From NCBI RefSeq assembly GCF_041146795.1, contig NC_135185.1, positions 30,554,529-30,618,528 of the forward strand: DNA of 64,000 nucleotides, in the 5' to 3' direction. Numbering within the stretch: position 1 is the stretch's first letter; every line of letters starts with the position of its first letter. A program made the position numbers and the translations under genes. This document shows, in pieces, positions 13,971-24,300 of this stretch. The notes under the pieces are model-generated. The model was given only the letters and a program-made list of their open reading frames with translations, was not told the origin of the DNA and ran no database searches. The DNA is from Maylandia zebra (lineage: Eukaryota > Chordata > Actinopteri > Cichliformes > Cichlidae).

Positions 13971-14519
13971 TGTTCTGTCACCATGTAACCGGGTTCTGTT
14001 TAAATAGATTTTCCCTGAGAAAGTTACTCTTTAGTGCCCTCTTCTGGCACGACCTGGTGTAACATGCACGACTCTGTCTCTGTTCGATGATGTCATCAGA
14101 AAGCGCATGTTATTGTTTGGGGAAAGGACTTCTCCCGTTCTCCCGTCCGCTGCTGTAGTGGCATTTGTCTCCCTTAAGACGGTCTTTAAGGGCATTGTCG
14201 GTATGTAATTCTGTTCTACCCTTACTAATGAACAAATCTACTTGAAGTAATGTGATTGCAGTGTTTACTTAATAGAAACGTTTGTAAAGAGAGGATTTGC
14301 TAACGCTTTCGGCTAAACAAGCAATTTGTGCTGTTATTGTGTATTTGTCCTCATCTGTGATTTCTAAGAGCATTTCATGTTGTTTCTCAGTTTTACCCTA
14401 CTTCAACTGGCCTAAGTAAAGGGAGTGAAGTCAAACCCTCTTGTCTGCGTGGTCATTTTGAAGAGGAGTTTAGTCTGAATGTCGACTCTAGCAAGGCGTT
14501 AGAGGCAGAGGACATTACA
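13971..14519 (+). repeat. 5' LTR of BEL/Pao element
   Basis: The 549-bp LTR begins TGTTCTGTC and ends GACATTACA, so it has TG...CA termini. It should hold the promoter and the start of the genomic RNA. I cannot point to a convincing TATA box. It matches the 3' LTR throughout by eye. Confidence 0.96.
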
Positions 14520-14626
14520 GTAAAACGACAGCCTCTCAAAGACCAGTCTCGTGGGGAACTGGACAGCAATTAGAGCTATCCTCCGGAAACAGCTCAGATG
14601 TAGGAAGAAATCCAATCGACAGCAAC

Positions 14627-17600
14627 ATGTCGCAGAGAACCAGCGCATCAATGAAAACCAGATCTAATATATCTGGCTCCTCCAGGCATACCAGGAGCTC
14701 AGCTGCAAGTAAGGCAGCCGCTGCACAAGCACGTGCAGAAGCTGAGGCGGCTAAGGCTGAAGCAGCATTTGTGGATAAAGAGAACGATCTGAAGCTGCAG
14801 CAAGCGGAACTGGAAGCTTCTATGCAGCTTCGAAAAATACGTCTTGAAGCGTCATTAGATAAAGTACGCATGGAAAAAAGGGCTGCAGCTGCAGAAGCAA
14901 AAGCAGAAGTTTTGGAGGCTGCAGCGATCCAAGATGATGGCGAGGGTCTTAGTGAGATAGATGTTCCTGCTGACGACCCAGTAACGCGCACAAGAGAATA
15001 TGTGAAGGGTGCCTCACACGGCAGCCAAACCACGCCCATTCTAGAAACCTCCAATGATAACACGGAGACGAAACTCCTTCAGCATTCACCGACCATAGAC
15101 TCCTACTCCAAGATCTTTACGCCAGGATCTGATGTACATTTTCGACCAAGCCTCAAGCCAGTTGCGACACCACACATCCAAACCCAAACCACACCCATAA
15201 TAGCAAATCTAAAGGATCATTTCCCAGGCAAAGCTGATCAAAGTGAGACCTACACCCCTAAACAAGAACCAACGGTCAATTATGCACGACAGCCTCTGGA
15301 CAGCGGCTACACCGGCGCGGCGTATATCACAACCCCAGACAACTCCGGTCACCCACATGAGACCACATGCCGGGAAAGGGGCCCACTGTACACTCCACTA
15401 GAAATGGAGCAGAACATGTCAGACCTTGTTAGATTTATGGCTCGACGTGAACTGGTGACTACAGGGCTCCTTCACTTCAACGACCGTCCCGAATGCTACA
15501 GAGCCTGGAAAGCATCGTTTATGAATGCCATCAGAGGTCTCAACCTCTCACCAAGTGAACAGCTTGACCTCCTCGTGAAATGGCTAGGTAAGGACTCAGC
15601 TGAACATGCCAGACGAATACGATCCGTGTATGCGAACCAACCAGCTAACGGACTCAGAGCTATGTGGGACAGGCTTAATGAGTGCTACGGTGCACCAGAG
15701 GTCATCGAGGGTGCCTTTTTGAAAAGATTAGACAACTTTCCCAAGATTCCAAACAGAGATGGTCGTAAACTAAGAGAGCTGGGAGACTTGCTGTCGGAGA
15801 TACAGGCTGCCAAAGAAGATGGTGACTTGCTTGGGCTTAGTTATCTGGATACCCCTCGTGGTGTTACCCCTGTCGTCCAGAAGCTGCCATTTTATCTCCA
15901 GGAAAAATGGCTTTCTTTAGGCTTTAAGTACAAAGAAGATCGCGGGGCTCCCTATCCCCCATTCGGTTTCTTTGTAGACTTTGTGTGTCGGGAAGCACGG
16001 ATGCGCAACGACCCTGGCCTCACACAGACAGCATACAGTAGTGAGTTATTAAGCAGTAAGCAATCGTCTAAAGCCGAAGGTCACAAAGCTGTGGCAGTTT
16101 TTAAAACGAGGGTCTCGCCGGATCCTCGGCCCCTTTTCAACGGTACAAGGACTGCATCGTTTCGCACCCAATCTGGAAGCGAGTCATCCACTAGAGATGA
16201 TCCAGCAGAGCGCTGCCCGCTACACAACAAACCCCACCCCTTACCCAGGTGTCGCGGGTTTAGAGAGAAGCCAATGGAAGAAAGGAAAGCACTCTTAAAA
16301 AGGTACGGAATATGTTACAGGTGCTGCAGAGCCACACATTTGGCAAGGAATTGTGAAGACGACATCTCCTGCTCAGAGTGTGGAAGCAAGAGCCACATTG
16401 CAGCCCTCCACCCTGGATCTGCCCCATGGTCCACCAACACAGCACATTCCGCACCAGATCAGGGCGGGGAGGGAAATTCCAACCTGAATGAAAGTGATGT
16501 TTCCACAGCATGTACTGAGGTCTGCGGAAATTATTCCGCAGGGCGTTCCTGCTCAAAAATATGTCTGACCAGGGTGTACCCAACCGACTGCCCTGAAGCT
16601 GCAGTTACGGTATACACAATATTAGATGATCAGAGCAACAGATCACTTGCACGTACCGAGTTTTTTGACCTATTCAACATTGCAGGGCCTCCTTCACCAT
16701 ACACTTTGAAGACATGTGCCGGAACACAAGAGACAGAAGGCAGACAAGCACGTGGCTTTGTGATCGAACCCATTAACGGGAGTGTCACACTCTCTTTGCC
16801 GTCACTGATTGAATGCAACGAGATCCCAAATAACCGCGCAGAAATACCAACACCAGAGGTAGCATTAAACCACAGTCATTTGAAGGCCCTTGCAAAACAC
16901 ATTCCAAAGCTGGACTCCCAAGCTTCCATCCTGCTCTTGCTAGGCAGAGATATCATCAGAGTTCATAAGGTCAGAAGACAAGTGAATGGCCCACAAAACG
17001 CACCTTATGCCCAGAAGTTGGATCTGGGTTGGGTTATTGTAGGAGATGTGTGCATTGGAGATGTCCACAGACCTACGGTTATCAGCTCTTGCTACACTAA
17101 CGTACTGAAAAATGGACGTCCTTCTCTCTTTCAGCCATGCCCAAACGATTACTATGTAAAAGAGAAGTATAGTAGTGGTAGCTCCCCCTCATTTCCCCTA
17201 ACATGCAAACATCTCCCTGCTAGTGAGAAATGGGCCACCTTAGACTGTAATGTGTTCCAGACAACAAAGGACGACGACAAAGAAGCTCCTTCAATCGAGG
17301 ACGGACAGTTCATCCACATCATGGAGCAAGAGGTCTATAAGGACCAAGAAAACAGGTGGGTGGCTCCCCTGCCTTTCAGATCTCTACGACCAAAGCTCCC
17401 TCATAACCACGAGCAAGCACTTGAACGTCTCAAATCTCTACAGCGGTCCTTCAGAAGGAAGCCTAAAATGAAGGAAGAGTTTGTCTCGTTCATGGCAAAG
17501 ATCTTTCAGAATGGGCACGCTGAAGAAGCCCCACCTCTGAAGCCTAATGAGGAGCATTGGTACCTACCTTGTTTTGGGGTTTACCATCCCAAGAAGCCCT

Positions 17601-20600
17601 CCCAAATAAGAGTCGTCTTCGACTCCAGTGCCCAGCACAAAGGTTTGTCTCTGAACCAAGTACTCCTAACGGGACCAGACCTCAACAACACCCTGGTAGG
17701 AGTCCTCCTTCGGTTTCGGAAAGAACAGATCGCCTTCACTGTGGACGTGCAACAGATGTTTCATTGTTTCAAGGTGCGTCCTGAAGACCGGAACTTCCTC
17801 AGGTTCCTCTGGTTTAAAGAGAACAACCCAGAGAAAGAGATTATGGAGTTCCGTATGAACGTGCACGTCTTTGGAAATAGTCCTTCGCCGGCTGTGGCTA
17901 TCTACTGTCTTAGACGTGCAGCACAGGAAGGCCGGAAGGAGTATGGGGAGGACGTAGAACAGTTTGTCACTCGTGACTTTTACGTAGATGACGGGTTAAA
18001 GTCCTTGCCCACAACAGACGCAGCTATCGACCTGCTCAAAAGAACTCAAAAAATGCTGGCTCGCTCTAACCTTAGGCTGCATAAGCTGGCTTCGAACAGC
18101 AAGGAGGTCATGAAGGCCTTTCCCAGTGAAGATCATGCCACAGACCTGAAAGATTTGGACCTTACTGCTGACACTCTACCAATGCAGCGTAGCCTTGGGC
18201 TGTACTGGGACTTGGATTCAGACTGTTTTACTTACCGCGTCCAGGACGAGAGAAAGGCATTCACTCAACGAGGAGTTCTCTCAACGGTGAACAGCCTGTA
18301 CGATCCTCTAGGATTCGTCTCCCCCGTGACAATTCAAGGGAAACTGCTGCTTCGAGAACTGGCCTCACAATCTTCAGATTGGGACACCCCACTACCAGCA
18401 GAAAAGGAAAAGGTGTGGGAAAGTTGGAGAGATTCTCTGCAGGAGTTAAGACATCTGAGGATCCCCCGACCATACTCAAACATGTCACCATCTACTGTCA
18501 AGTTAACAGAACTCTGTGTCTTCTCAGATGCCTCAGAGAAAGCAGTAGCTGCCGTTGCCTACTTGAAGACTGTGGATGCAGATGGGGGATGCTGCACTAG
18601 ATTGGTTGCAAGTAAAGCCAAACTGGCCCCACGTCCAGAGCATACTATACCTCGGTTGGAGCTTTGTGCAGCAGTCATGGCAGTAACTCTGTCTGAGGTC
18701 ATCACCTCCGAAATAGACATTGTATTTGACGCAGTCACCTACTACACAGACAGTAAGGTGGTGCTCGGATATATCTACAATGAGAAGAGAAGGTTTTATG
18801 TATACGTGAGCAACCGAGTCCAGAGGATCAGACGAAGCACTACGCCACAGCAGTGGCGATATGTCTGCTCAGAAGACAACCCCGCAGACATCGCCTCACG
18901 GTCTATCACAGCAGACCACCTTGAGAACACAATATGGTTCTCTGGACCGGCATTCTTGTCTCGACTTGAAGGGGCGTCACCGGTGGTACAGAGGTTTGAC
19001 CTTTTGGAACCAGATCAAGACAGTGAAATCAGGCCTCAAGTCACAACACTGTCGGTCACTGTCCTCAAACATCTCGGCTCTGGGCGGTTCAATCGCTTCT
19101 CATGCTGGGGTTCCCTCATAAGGGCTCTTGGTACCCTTATTCACATTGTTCAGAGCTTCAAAAAAGGAACGGAGTGTGTCGCTCAGAAATGTGAGGGTTG
19201 GCACCAGTGCAGCACACCCCCAACCAGGGATATTCTTGAACAGAGTAAGCTAGTCATTATCAAAGCAGTTCAACAAGAGGTCTATAGGAAAGAACTGGAG
19301 TGTCTTGCATCAAACGCCAACATTCCCAAGAGCAGCCCACTCGTTGCCCTGGATCCTTTCATTGACTCAGACGGGCTGTTAAGGATCGGGGGTCGCCTCA
19401 TTGAGGCAAAAATAGGATTCCACGAGAAACGGCCACTGGTCCTGCCTGGACGGCATCACGTAACCACTCTCATAGTGCGTCACCTTCATGAGCAGGTACG
19501 TCACCAAGGACGTCTTTTCACTGAAGGAGCTGTCCGAGCTGCAGGTTACTGGATCGTTGGTGGCAGGAGATGCATTAATAGACTCGTTTTCGAGTGCGTC
19601 ACTTGTCGAAGGCTGAGAGGGAGGTGTGAAGTCCAAAAGATGGCAGACTTGCCACCTGACAGGCTCAGCATGGAACCACCCTTTAGCAACGTCGGCATTG
19701 ATGTGTTCGGGCCCTGGTCTGTATCAGCCCGTCGCACGAGAGGAGGCCACGCCGAAAGTAAGAGGTGGGCTGTCCTCTTTACCTGTCTGTGTGTCAGAGC
19801 TATACACATTGAGGTAATTGAGTCATTGGATGCCTCCAGTTTCATAAACTCATTCAGAAGGTTTATGGCGATTCGAGGACCTTTGAAAAGCATACGCTCC
19901 GACCAGGGTACTAATTTCACCAGAGCTTGCAAGGATATGGGGATTCCCTCGAATCTTGATGGGAAACACATGGAGAGGTTTCTGTCAGAACACGGATGTA
20001 CGTGGACTTTCAACACACCACATTCCTCTCATATGGGAGGAGCGTGGGAAAGGATGATCGGCATCACACGTCGTATCCTGGACTCGATGCTTCTTCAGAT
20101 GGGCTCCTCCAAACTCACGCATGAGGTACTCACAACATTCATGGCTGAGGTCTCGGCCATAGTGAACAGTCGACCATTGGTGCCCGTGTCAAATGATCCT
20201 ACAGATCCTTTCATTCTTACACCGGCTTCATTGCTTACTCAGAAAGTAGGTCCTTGCCCAGTACCAGAAGGAGATTTTGGACATAAAGACCTATTGAAGC
20301 AACAGTGGCGCAGGGTCCAAAGCTTGTCTAACACATTTTGGGACAGGTGGCGGAAACAGTATCTGTCAACACTACAGTGTCGAACAAAGTGGACTTCTGA
20401 CCGGCCAAACCTTAAGCAAGGAAGTGTGGTGCTTCTTAAGGACAGTCAGTGTAGCAGGAACGACTGGCCCTTAGGTATCATCGTCGATGTGTATCCCAGT
20501 AAAGACGGAAGGGTGCGCAAAGTGCAAGTGAAGGTCATTAAGAAAGAGGGACCAAAGCTTTACGTCCGACCCGTGAATGAGATGATCTTGCTTATTCCTC

Positions 20601-20611
20601 CAGATGACTGA
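14627..20611 (+). CDS. BEL/Pao Gag-Pol polyprotein, 1994 aa
   Basis: A single uninterrupted frame encodes the structural and enzymatic proteins of the retrotransposon. In order: an Ala/Glu/Lys-rich likely coiled coil (residues about 25-105); a Gag-like region of the DUF1759 type (about 260-440); two zinc knuckles, C563-X2-C566-X4-H571-X4-C576 and C582-X2-C585-X4-H590-X4-H595; an aspartic protease of the DUF1758 type with the active motif LDDQS at D667-D668; reverse transcriptase (about 970-1150) with YVDD at 1119-1122; RNase H (about 1290-1440); an H-H-C-C zinc region (about 1618-1663); an integrase core with D1692, D1759 and E1808; and a C-terminal DUF5641-like domain. The start is the first in-frame ATG after the 5' LTR. 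There is no stop, no frameshift and no missing catalytic residue, which argues for recent activity. The Gag-Pol fusion in one frame is normal for BEL/Pao. A 175-codon ORF antisense to the coiled coil is a shadow. Confidence 0.97.
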   Translation: MSQRTSASMKTRSNISGSSRHTRSSAASKAAAAQARAEAEAAKAEAAFVDKENDLKLQQAELEASMQLRKIRLEASLDKVRMEKRAAAAEAKAEVLEAAAIQDDGEGLSEIDVPADDPVTRTREYVKGASHGSQTTPILETSNDNTETKLLQHSPTIDSYSKIFTPGSDVHFRPSLKPVATPHIQTQTTPIIANLKDHFPGKADQSETYTPKQEPTVNYARQPLDSGYTGAAYITTPDNSGHPHETTCRERGPLYTPLEMEQNMSDLVRFMARRELVTTGLLHFNDRPECYRAWKASFMNAIRGLNLSPSEQLDLLVKWLGKDSAEHARRIRSVYANQPANGLRAMWDRLNECYGAPEVIEGAFLKRLDNFPKIPNRDGRKLRELGDLLSEIQAAKEDGDLLGLSYLDTPRGVTPVVQKLPFYLQEKWLSLGFKYKEDRGAPYPPFGFFVDFVCREARMRNDPGLTQTAYSSELLSSKQSSKAEGHKAVAVFKTRVSPDPRPLFNGTRTASFRTQSGSESSTRDDPAERCPLHNKPHPLPRCRGFREKPMEERKALLKRYGICYRCCRATHLARNCEDDISCSECGSKSHIAALHPGSAPWSTNTAHSAPDQGGEGNSNLNESDVSTACTEVCGNYSAGRSCSKICLTRVYPTDCPEAAVTVYTILDDQSNRSLARTEFFDLFNIAGPPSPYTLKTCAGTQETEGRQARGFVIEPINGSVTLSLPSLIECNEIPNNRAEIPTPEVALNHSHLKALAKHIPKLDSQASILLLLGRDIIRVHKVRRQVNGPQNAPYAQKLDLGWVIVGDVCIGDVHRPTVISSCYTNVLKNGRPSLFQPCPNDYYVKEKYSSGSSPSFPLTCKHLPASEKWATLDCNVFQTTKDDDKEAPSIEDGQFIHIMEQEVYKDQENRWVAPLPFRSLRPKLPHNHEQALERLKSLQRSFRRKPKMKEEFVSFMAKIFQNGHAEEAPPLKPNEEHWYLPCFGVYHPKKPSQIRVVFDSSAQHKGLSLNQVLLTGPDLNNTLVGVLLRFRKEQIAFTVDVQQMFHCFKVRPEDRNFLRFLWFKENNPEKEIMEFRMNVHVFGNSPSPAVAIYCLRRAAQEGRKEYGEDVEQFVTRDFYVDDGLKSLPTTDAAIDLLKRTQKMLARSNLRLHKLASNSKEVMKAFPSEDHATDLKDLDLTADTLPMQRSLGLYWDLDSDCFTYRVQDERKAFTQRGVLSTVNSLYDPLGFVSPVTIQGKLLLRELASQSSDWDTPLPAEKEKVWESWRDSLQELRHLRIPRPYSNMSPSTVKLTELCVFSDASEKAVAAVAYLKTVDADGGCCTRLVASKAKLAPRPEHTIPRLELCAAVMAVTLSEVITSEIDIVFDAVTYYTDSKVVLGYIYNEKRRFYVYVSNRVQRIRRSTTPQQWRYVCSEDNPADIASRSITADHLENTIWFSGPAFLSRLEGASPVVQRFDLLEPDQDSEIRPQVTTLSVTVLKHLGSGRFNRFSCWGSLIRALGTLIHIVQSFKKGTECVAQKCEGWHQCSTPPTRDILEQSKLVIIKAVQQEVYRKELECLASNANIPKSSPLVALDPFIDSDGLLRIGGRLIEAKIGFHEKRPLVLPGRHHVTTLIVRHLHEQVRHQGRLFTEGAVRAAGYWIVGGRRCINRLVFECVTCRRLRGRCEVQKMADLPPDRLSMEPPFSNVGIDVFGPWSVSARRTRGGHAESKRWAVLFTCLCVRAIHIEVIESLDASSFINSFRRFMAIRGPLKSIRSDQGTNFTRACKDMGIPSNLDGKHMERFLSEHGCTWTFNTPHSSHMGGAWERMIGITRRILDSMLLQMGSSKLTHEVLTTFMAEVSAIVNSRPLVPVSNDPTDPFILTPASLLTQKVGPCPVPEGDFGHKDLLKQQWRRVQSLSNTFWDRWRKQYLSTLQCRTKWTSDRPNLKQGSVVLLKDSQCSRNDWPLGIIVDVYPSKDGRVRKVQVKVIKKEGPKLYVRPVNEMILLIPPDD

Positions 20612-20669
20612 AATGTGTTTGACCTTGTCATATTAGTAGGTGAAACCCTGCTGAGTTTCAGACGGGGAG

Positions 20670-21218
20670 TGTTCTGTCACCATGTAACCGGGTTCTGTTT
20701 AAATAGATTTTCCCTGAGAAAGTTACTCTTTAGTGCCCTCTTCTGGCACGACCTGGTGTAACATGCACGACTCTGTCTCTGTTCGATGATGTCATCAGAA
20801 AGCGCATGTTATTGTTTGGGGAAAGGACTTCTCCCGTTCTCCCGTCCGCTGCTGTAGTGGCATTTGTCTCCCTTAAGACGGTCTTTAAGGGCATTGTCGG
20901 TATGTAATTCTGTTCTACCCTTACTAATGAACAAATCTACTTGAAGTAATGTGATTGCAGTGTTTACTTAATAGAAACGTTTGTAAAGAGAGGATTTGCT
21001 AACGCTTTCGGCTAAACAAGCAATTTGTGCTGTTATTGTGTATTTGTCCTCATCTGTGATTTCTAAGAGCATTTCATGTTGTTTCTCAGTTTTACCCTAC
21101 TTCAACTGGCCTAAGTAAAGGGAGTGAAGTCAAACCCTCTTGTCTGCGTGGTCATTTTGAAGAGGAGTTTAGTCTGAATGTCGACTCTAGCAAGGCGTTA
21201 GAGGCAGAGGACATTACA
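20670..21218 (+). repeat. 3' LTR of BEL/Pao element
   Basis: This is a second copy of the 549-bp LTR with the same termini and no visible substitution relative to the 5' copy. It is followed directly by the CAACC target duplication. It should supply the polyadenylation site. Confidence 0.96.
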
Positions 21219-21785
21219 CAACCTCTGAGGCCGTCACAGAGCAGCTGTATTTGTACTGACATTACACACAGTAATCACTCTATTTAGTCATTAGCTCATC
21301 AGGCAACGTCTATGGGCAACTGACTGCACTCAGACCAAAGGGGGCTGAATAATTACGCACACCCCACTTTGCAGTTATTTATTTGTAACAAATTTTTAGA
21401 ATCATGTCTGATTTTCGTTCCACTTTTCACATGTGCACCACTTTGTGTTGGTCTTGTGGCTGTAATGTGACAAAATGTGGAAAAGTTCAAGGGGGCCCAA
21501 TACTTTTGCAAGCCACTGTACTAATGCCAACTTATACCTTTCCCTTCCTTGAGTTACGTGCCCTTTTCATGCTTGAATGATTCATAGGTCAGTGTTAAAT
21601 GGCTTAGCAAACAAAAATAATATTCCCCTGAAAAAGGTCAGCTACAAGGCCTGGGCTGAAAATGAGTGAAAAAGCAGCCAGTGCCCAAAGAAAAACTTTG
21701 AGTAGCTGAAGACAACTTTTAGAAATTACAAGAAACTTGGAAGGAAAAGAAACGAGGAGTGGCTCAAAAACTTTTGCACAGGATA

Positions 21786-24073
21786 GTAAGTTTCTTAGTT
21801 GGTTAATAATAATATTAATAGTCCTGAAAACTATGAGAGCTTTTGTTTGAGCTGTTTGTATCATCATCATCATCTGTCAGAACACAGAATTCTTGCTATT
21901 GCCAGTCGTCAGACGCAACACAGGCTTGTCCTCATAATCTGTAGAGCGAAACGAGGACAGAGTGAGGGAGGAAAAAGAAACAGTCATTTGGGTCGCCAAC
22001 ATTTAGCCGCAAAGATAAACACATATACACAACAATCGTTTCTCTGTAGTTTCTGCTTTCAGTGATCTCATACTAATTGCTGAAATAACCAAGAGATGAA
22101 CGCTTTTATTTGGACTTTTTCATCATATTTTGTTTTCAAACCAGATGATTACATTCCAACATGATTCAAGGGCAACAGTACAGGAACCTCGAATGACACA
22201 AACTGATATGGCGGACTTTAAATTGTTCAGTGAAGTGTTGCTTTGGCTGCCGCCCTGCTGAAGCTGGGTTTGTCTGTTCTTTGTCTGGGCGGGAGCTGCT
22301 GCTCTCTTCCATTTCCTTCTCTCTCCCTCGCTGAGGTAAAAATGAGTCACTGAGTCAGCAGCTGGTTTCCGTCATCCCTAATATCACTAGCATTTCACAG
22401 GAGACCAGCTGCCATCGTTACACTCTGACGACATCACTTCCCTTTGTCCTTTTATGGAAAAACTTGACTGTTGACAAAAGACCTACCAGGTTGATGATCA
22501 GATTTTTGTTCCTTGGTAAATCTGTGATTTATACGCTTGTTTAGGCAGAGCCTGTGTGTCTGATTGTAAAGAGTTTCTTTCCCTGTTAGAAGTCAGGTGA
22601 AAGTGTAGACCTCAAAGATCGTGCTAATTTTCTATGTGCGACCCCTAACATTTACAGGAGCCAATCAGGTGCAGGTGGATGATATAAGACTCGTGTTAAA
22701 CAGCCTTAATAACTCTTTAAGGGCCTTCCATAAATTATGGCATCTATGCAGCGGCTCCACCTTCTGTTACAAGTCTCATATTATCCTTCAACTCTTGAGT
22801 ATATGTGATCTATGACAGAAAAATGCCTGTAAGTATAGGAAACCAGTATTAATCTCATCTGAGGAACCATAGAAACGTGACATGACAATGCTAACATGCT
22901 AATTTTAACCGACATCCAGTGCTCACCATCGAAGTTAACATTTGTAAAATAGCATTAAGCACCCAGCAAACTTCACAGCAGTGATTTGAGTCTTGACTAA
23001 ATGTCAGCAGCTGTGCAAATAGGTGCATGCTACATGTGCTGTACAAGAGTAGTTTTAATCCACTACTATGATAGTGAAGTGAGGGACTGATGCATGACTA
23101 AAGCGCTTTTCATTCGCAAAGCAGCTGTGCTGTGTCTTCAAGTGGAGGACGTGAACAACAAGAACCGCTTGTCAGCTTTGTTTTGGCGTATCATTCTAAG
23201 AGCTGGAACACGTGTACTTTTTATTATTCTACCACCCTGGACAAAGGTGAATCACAAAAACAAAAAGGAGGTGCCTGTTTTTGCCAGGGCTGTCAACTAC
23301 GGATGAGTGGATTCCATTATCGAATGTTTAAACCAAGATGTTTAGTTTTCCCATTCCAGTGGCTGAAGGGACAGGCAGGTCTGTGTCTCGCTCCATCTCA
23401 TCTTCCTTCCCATTTTCCTGTGAAGGGAGGTGCCGTGCTGAGTGCTGCTTATTTGAGGAGCCACTGTGGAATCTGCTGTCCCTTTTATTTTAACCGTGCA
23501 GGCATGGTAGCAAAGATGAGACAGACCACTCTGCTTGATGTTTATCCACAAGGCTTTGAGAAAAATATGGCCTGAATTCTTGGAGACAGGCACATATCCC
23601 CTTCATCCTCTCACCTGTTTTGTTTTCCAGGTGTGAGACTCACCCAAAGGCCTTTTCTGTACTTGTTGAGCAGTTCATCGCTCCACCCCGTCTGTTCCCA
23701 GTTTTTAAGTAAAGGCAGCCCCAGTGCGAAAAAGCAAATGTGTTTTGTCATGTGGCGAAAACAAGATTAAAATCTCTACATTGCTATGAATTGCTGCTTA
23801 AAAAAACTAGCTTTATTGATTTTGGCAAGAGGTTGTAGCTTTAGTGCACAATCCACCAACACTGTCCAGCTTAATATTCAGTTGTGTTGTCTGAAGGGAA
23901 GAAACTCACTGAATCCAAACACTAAATTTCAGGATGACTGGACACTGTTTAGCTCAACAAATCATTCCTGTCCTCACTAAAAGTAGTGCCCAACAACAGC
24001 GTTTCTGGGTGAACCCATACTGAGTCTAATATTGTGAAACCAATAAAATTCCTTTTCTTATCACTCATGACCA
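21786..24073. other. No gene recognised
   Basis: The ORFs here are short and overlap each other on both strands (for example 23094-23593). None has a recognisable domain. Near 22880-22930 there is a short stretch built on ATGCTAACATGCTAA, a motif common in worn fish repeats. Confidence 0.45.
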
Positions 24074-24300
24074 GCTGTGGCAGATAGCTGCCCCTCCCTG
24101 AGCCTGGTTCTGCTGTCAGGGTCTTCCTGTTAAAAGGGAGGTTTTCCTTCCCACTGTCACCAGGTGCTCACAGGAGGGCCATCTAGTTGTTGGGGTCTCT
24201 GCTTTATCATTGTAGAGTCTTTACCTTACAACATAAAGCGCCTTGAGACAACTGTTTTTGTGATTTGGCACTATATTAAAAAAACTGAATTCAAGTGAAC
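24074..24300 (+). mobile_element. LINE 3' end (L2-like), plus strand
   Basis: The sequence runs CCTCCCTGAGCCTGGTTCTG, then CTTCCTGTTAAAAGGGAG, TTCCTTCCCACTGTC, TAAAGCGCCTTGAGACAACT and an AT-rich terminus ending GAATTCAAGTGAAC. This order is the well-known 3' untranslated end of a fish L2-type LINE. It is 5' truncated and has no reverse transcriptase sequence. The same family occurs in the other orientation at 7645-7845. Confidence 0.8.

Larger units (their letters stand above)
13971..21218 (+). mobile_element. Complete BEL/Pao LTR retrotransposon
   Basis: This is a 7248-bp element bounded by 549-bp direct LTRs (13971-14519 and 20670-21218) that both run TGTTCTGTC to GACATTACA and show no difference on reading them side by side. 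Flanking CAACC at 13966-13970 and 21219-21223 is a 5-bp target-site duplication, the usual length for BEL/Pao. A purine-rich run, GACGGGGAG, directly precedes the 3' LTR and would serve as the polypurine tract. One ORF fills the interior. I could not assign the primer-binding tRNA; the sequence after the 5' LTR starts GTAAAACGACAGCC. Everything needed for an autonomous, recently inserted copy appears present. No envelope-like ORF was seen. Confidence 0.97.
13759..21518 (-). mobile_element. Tc1-like deletion derivative hosting a BEL/Pao insertion
   Basis: Inverted terminal repeats of at least 40 bp, built on AGTGGCTTGCAAAAGTATT, occur at 13760 onward and reverse-complemented up to 21517. Both ends abut TA (13757-13758 and 21519-21520). 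Between its left repeat and the retrotransposon, the minus strand from 13936 to about 13800 encodes the first 46 or so residues of a Tc1-type transposase with its helix-turn-helix (MKSKEHSRQVRDKV, then GLGYAKISQALNIPQSTV). No catalytic domain remains. Without the BEL/Pao element and one target duplication the transposon is about 507 bp, so it depends on another copy for movement. Confidence 0.88.
13294..21783 (-). mobile_element. Old Tc1-like transposon split by a second transposon
   Basis: The two halves lie at about 13294-13756 and 21521-21783. On the minus strand, 13440-13755 decodes in shifted frames to Tc1-like transposase motifs: a CTRNGLT/NQWQQV-like stretch, SDESKFD, GDLVKIDGIMN, and a tail after a DNDPKH-like block. 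The right half ends in TGTGCAAAAGTTTTTGAGCC read on the minus strand, a typical Tc1-family terminal repeat, next to a TA at 21784-21785. Most of the transposase is deleted and the rest is frameshifted. The left terminus is degenerate and only approximate. The interruption is the younger element at 13759-21518. Confidence 0.72.

Noticed and set aside
14536..15063. 175-codon minus-strand ORF
   Set aside because: It is antisense to the Ala/Glu-rich coiled coil of the BEL/Pao polyprotein and its Ser/Ala-rich composition follows from that.
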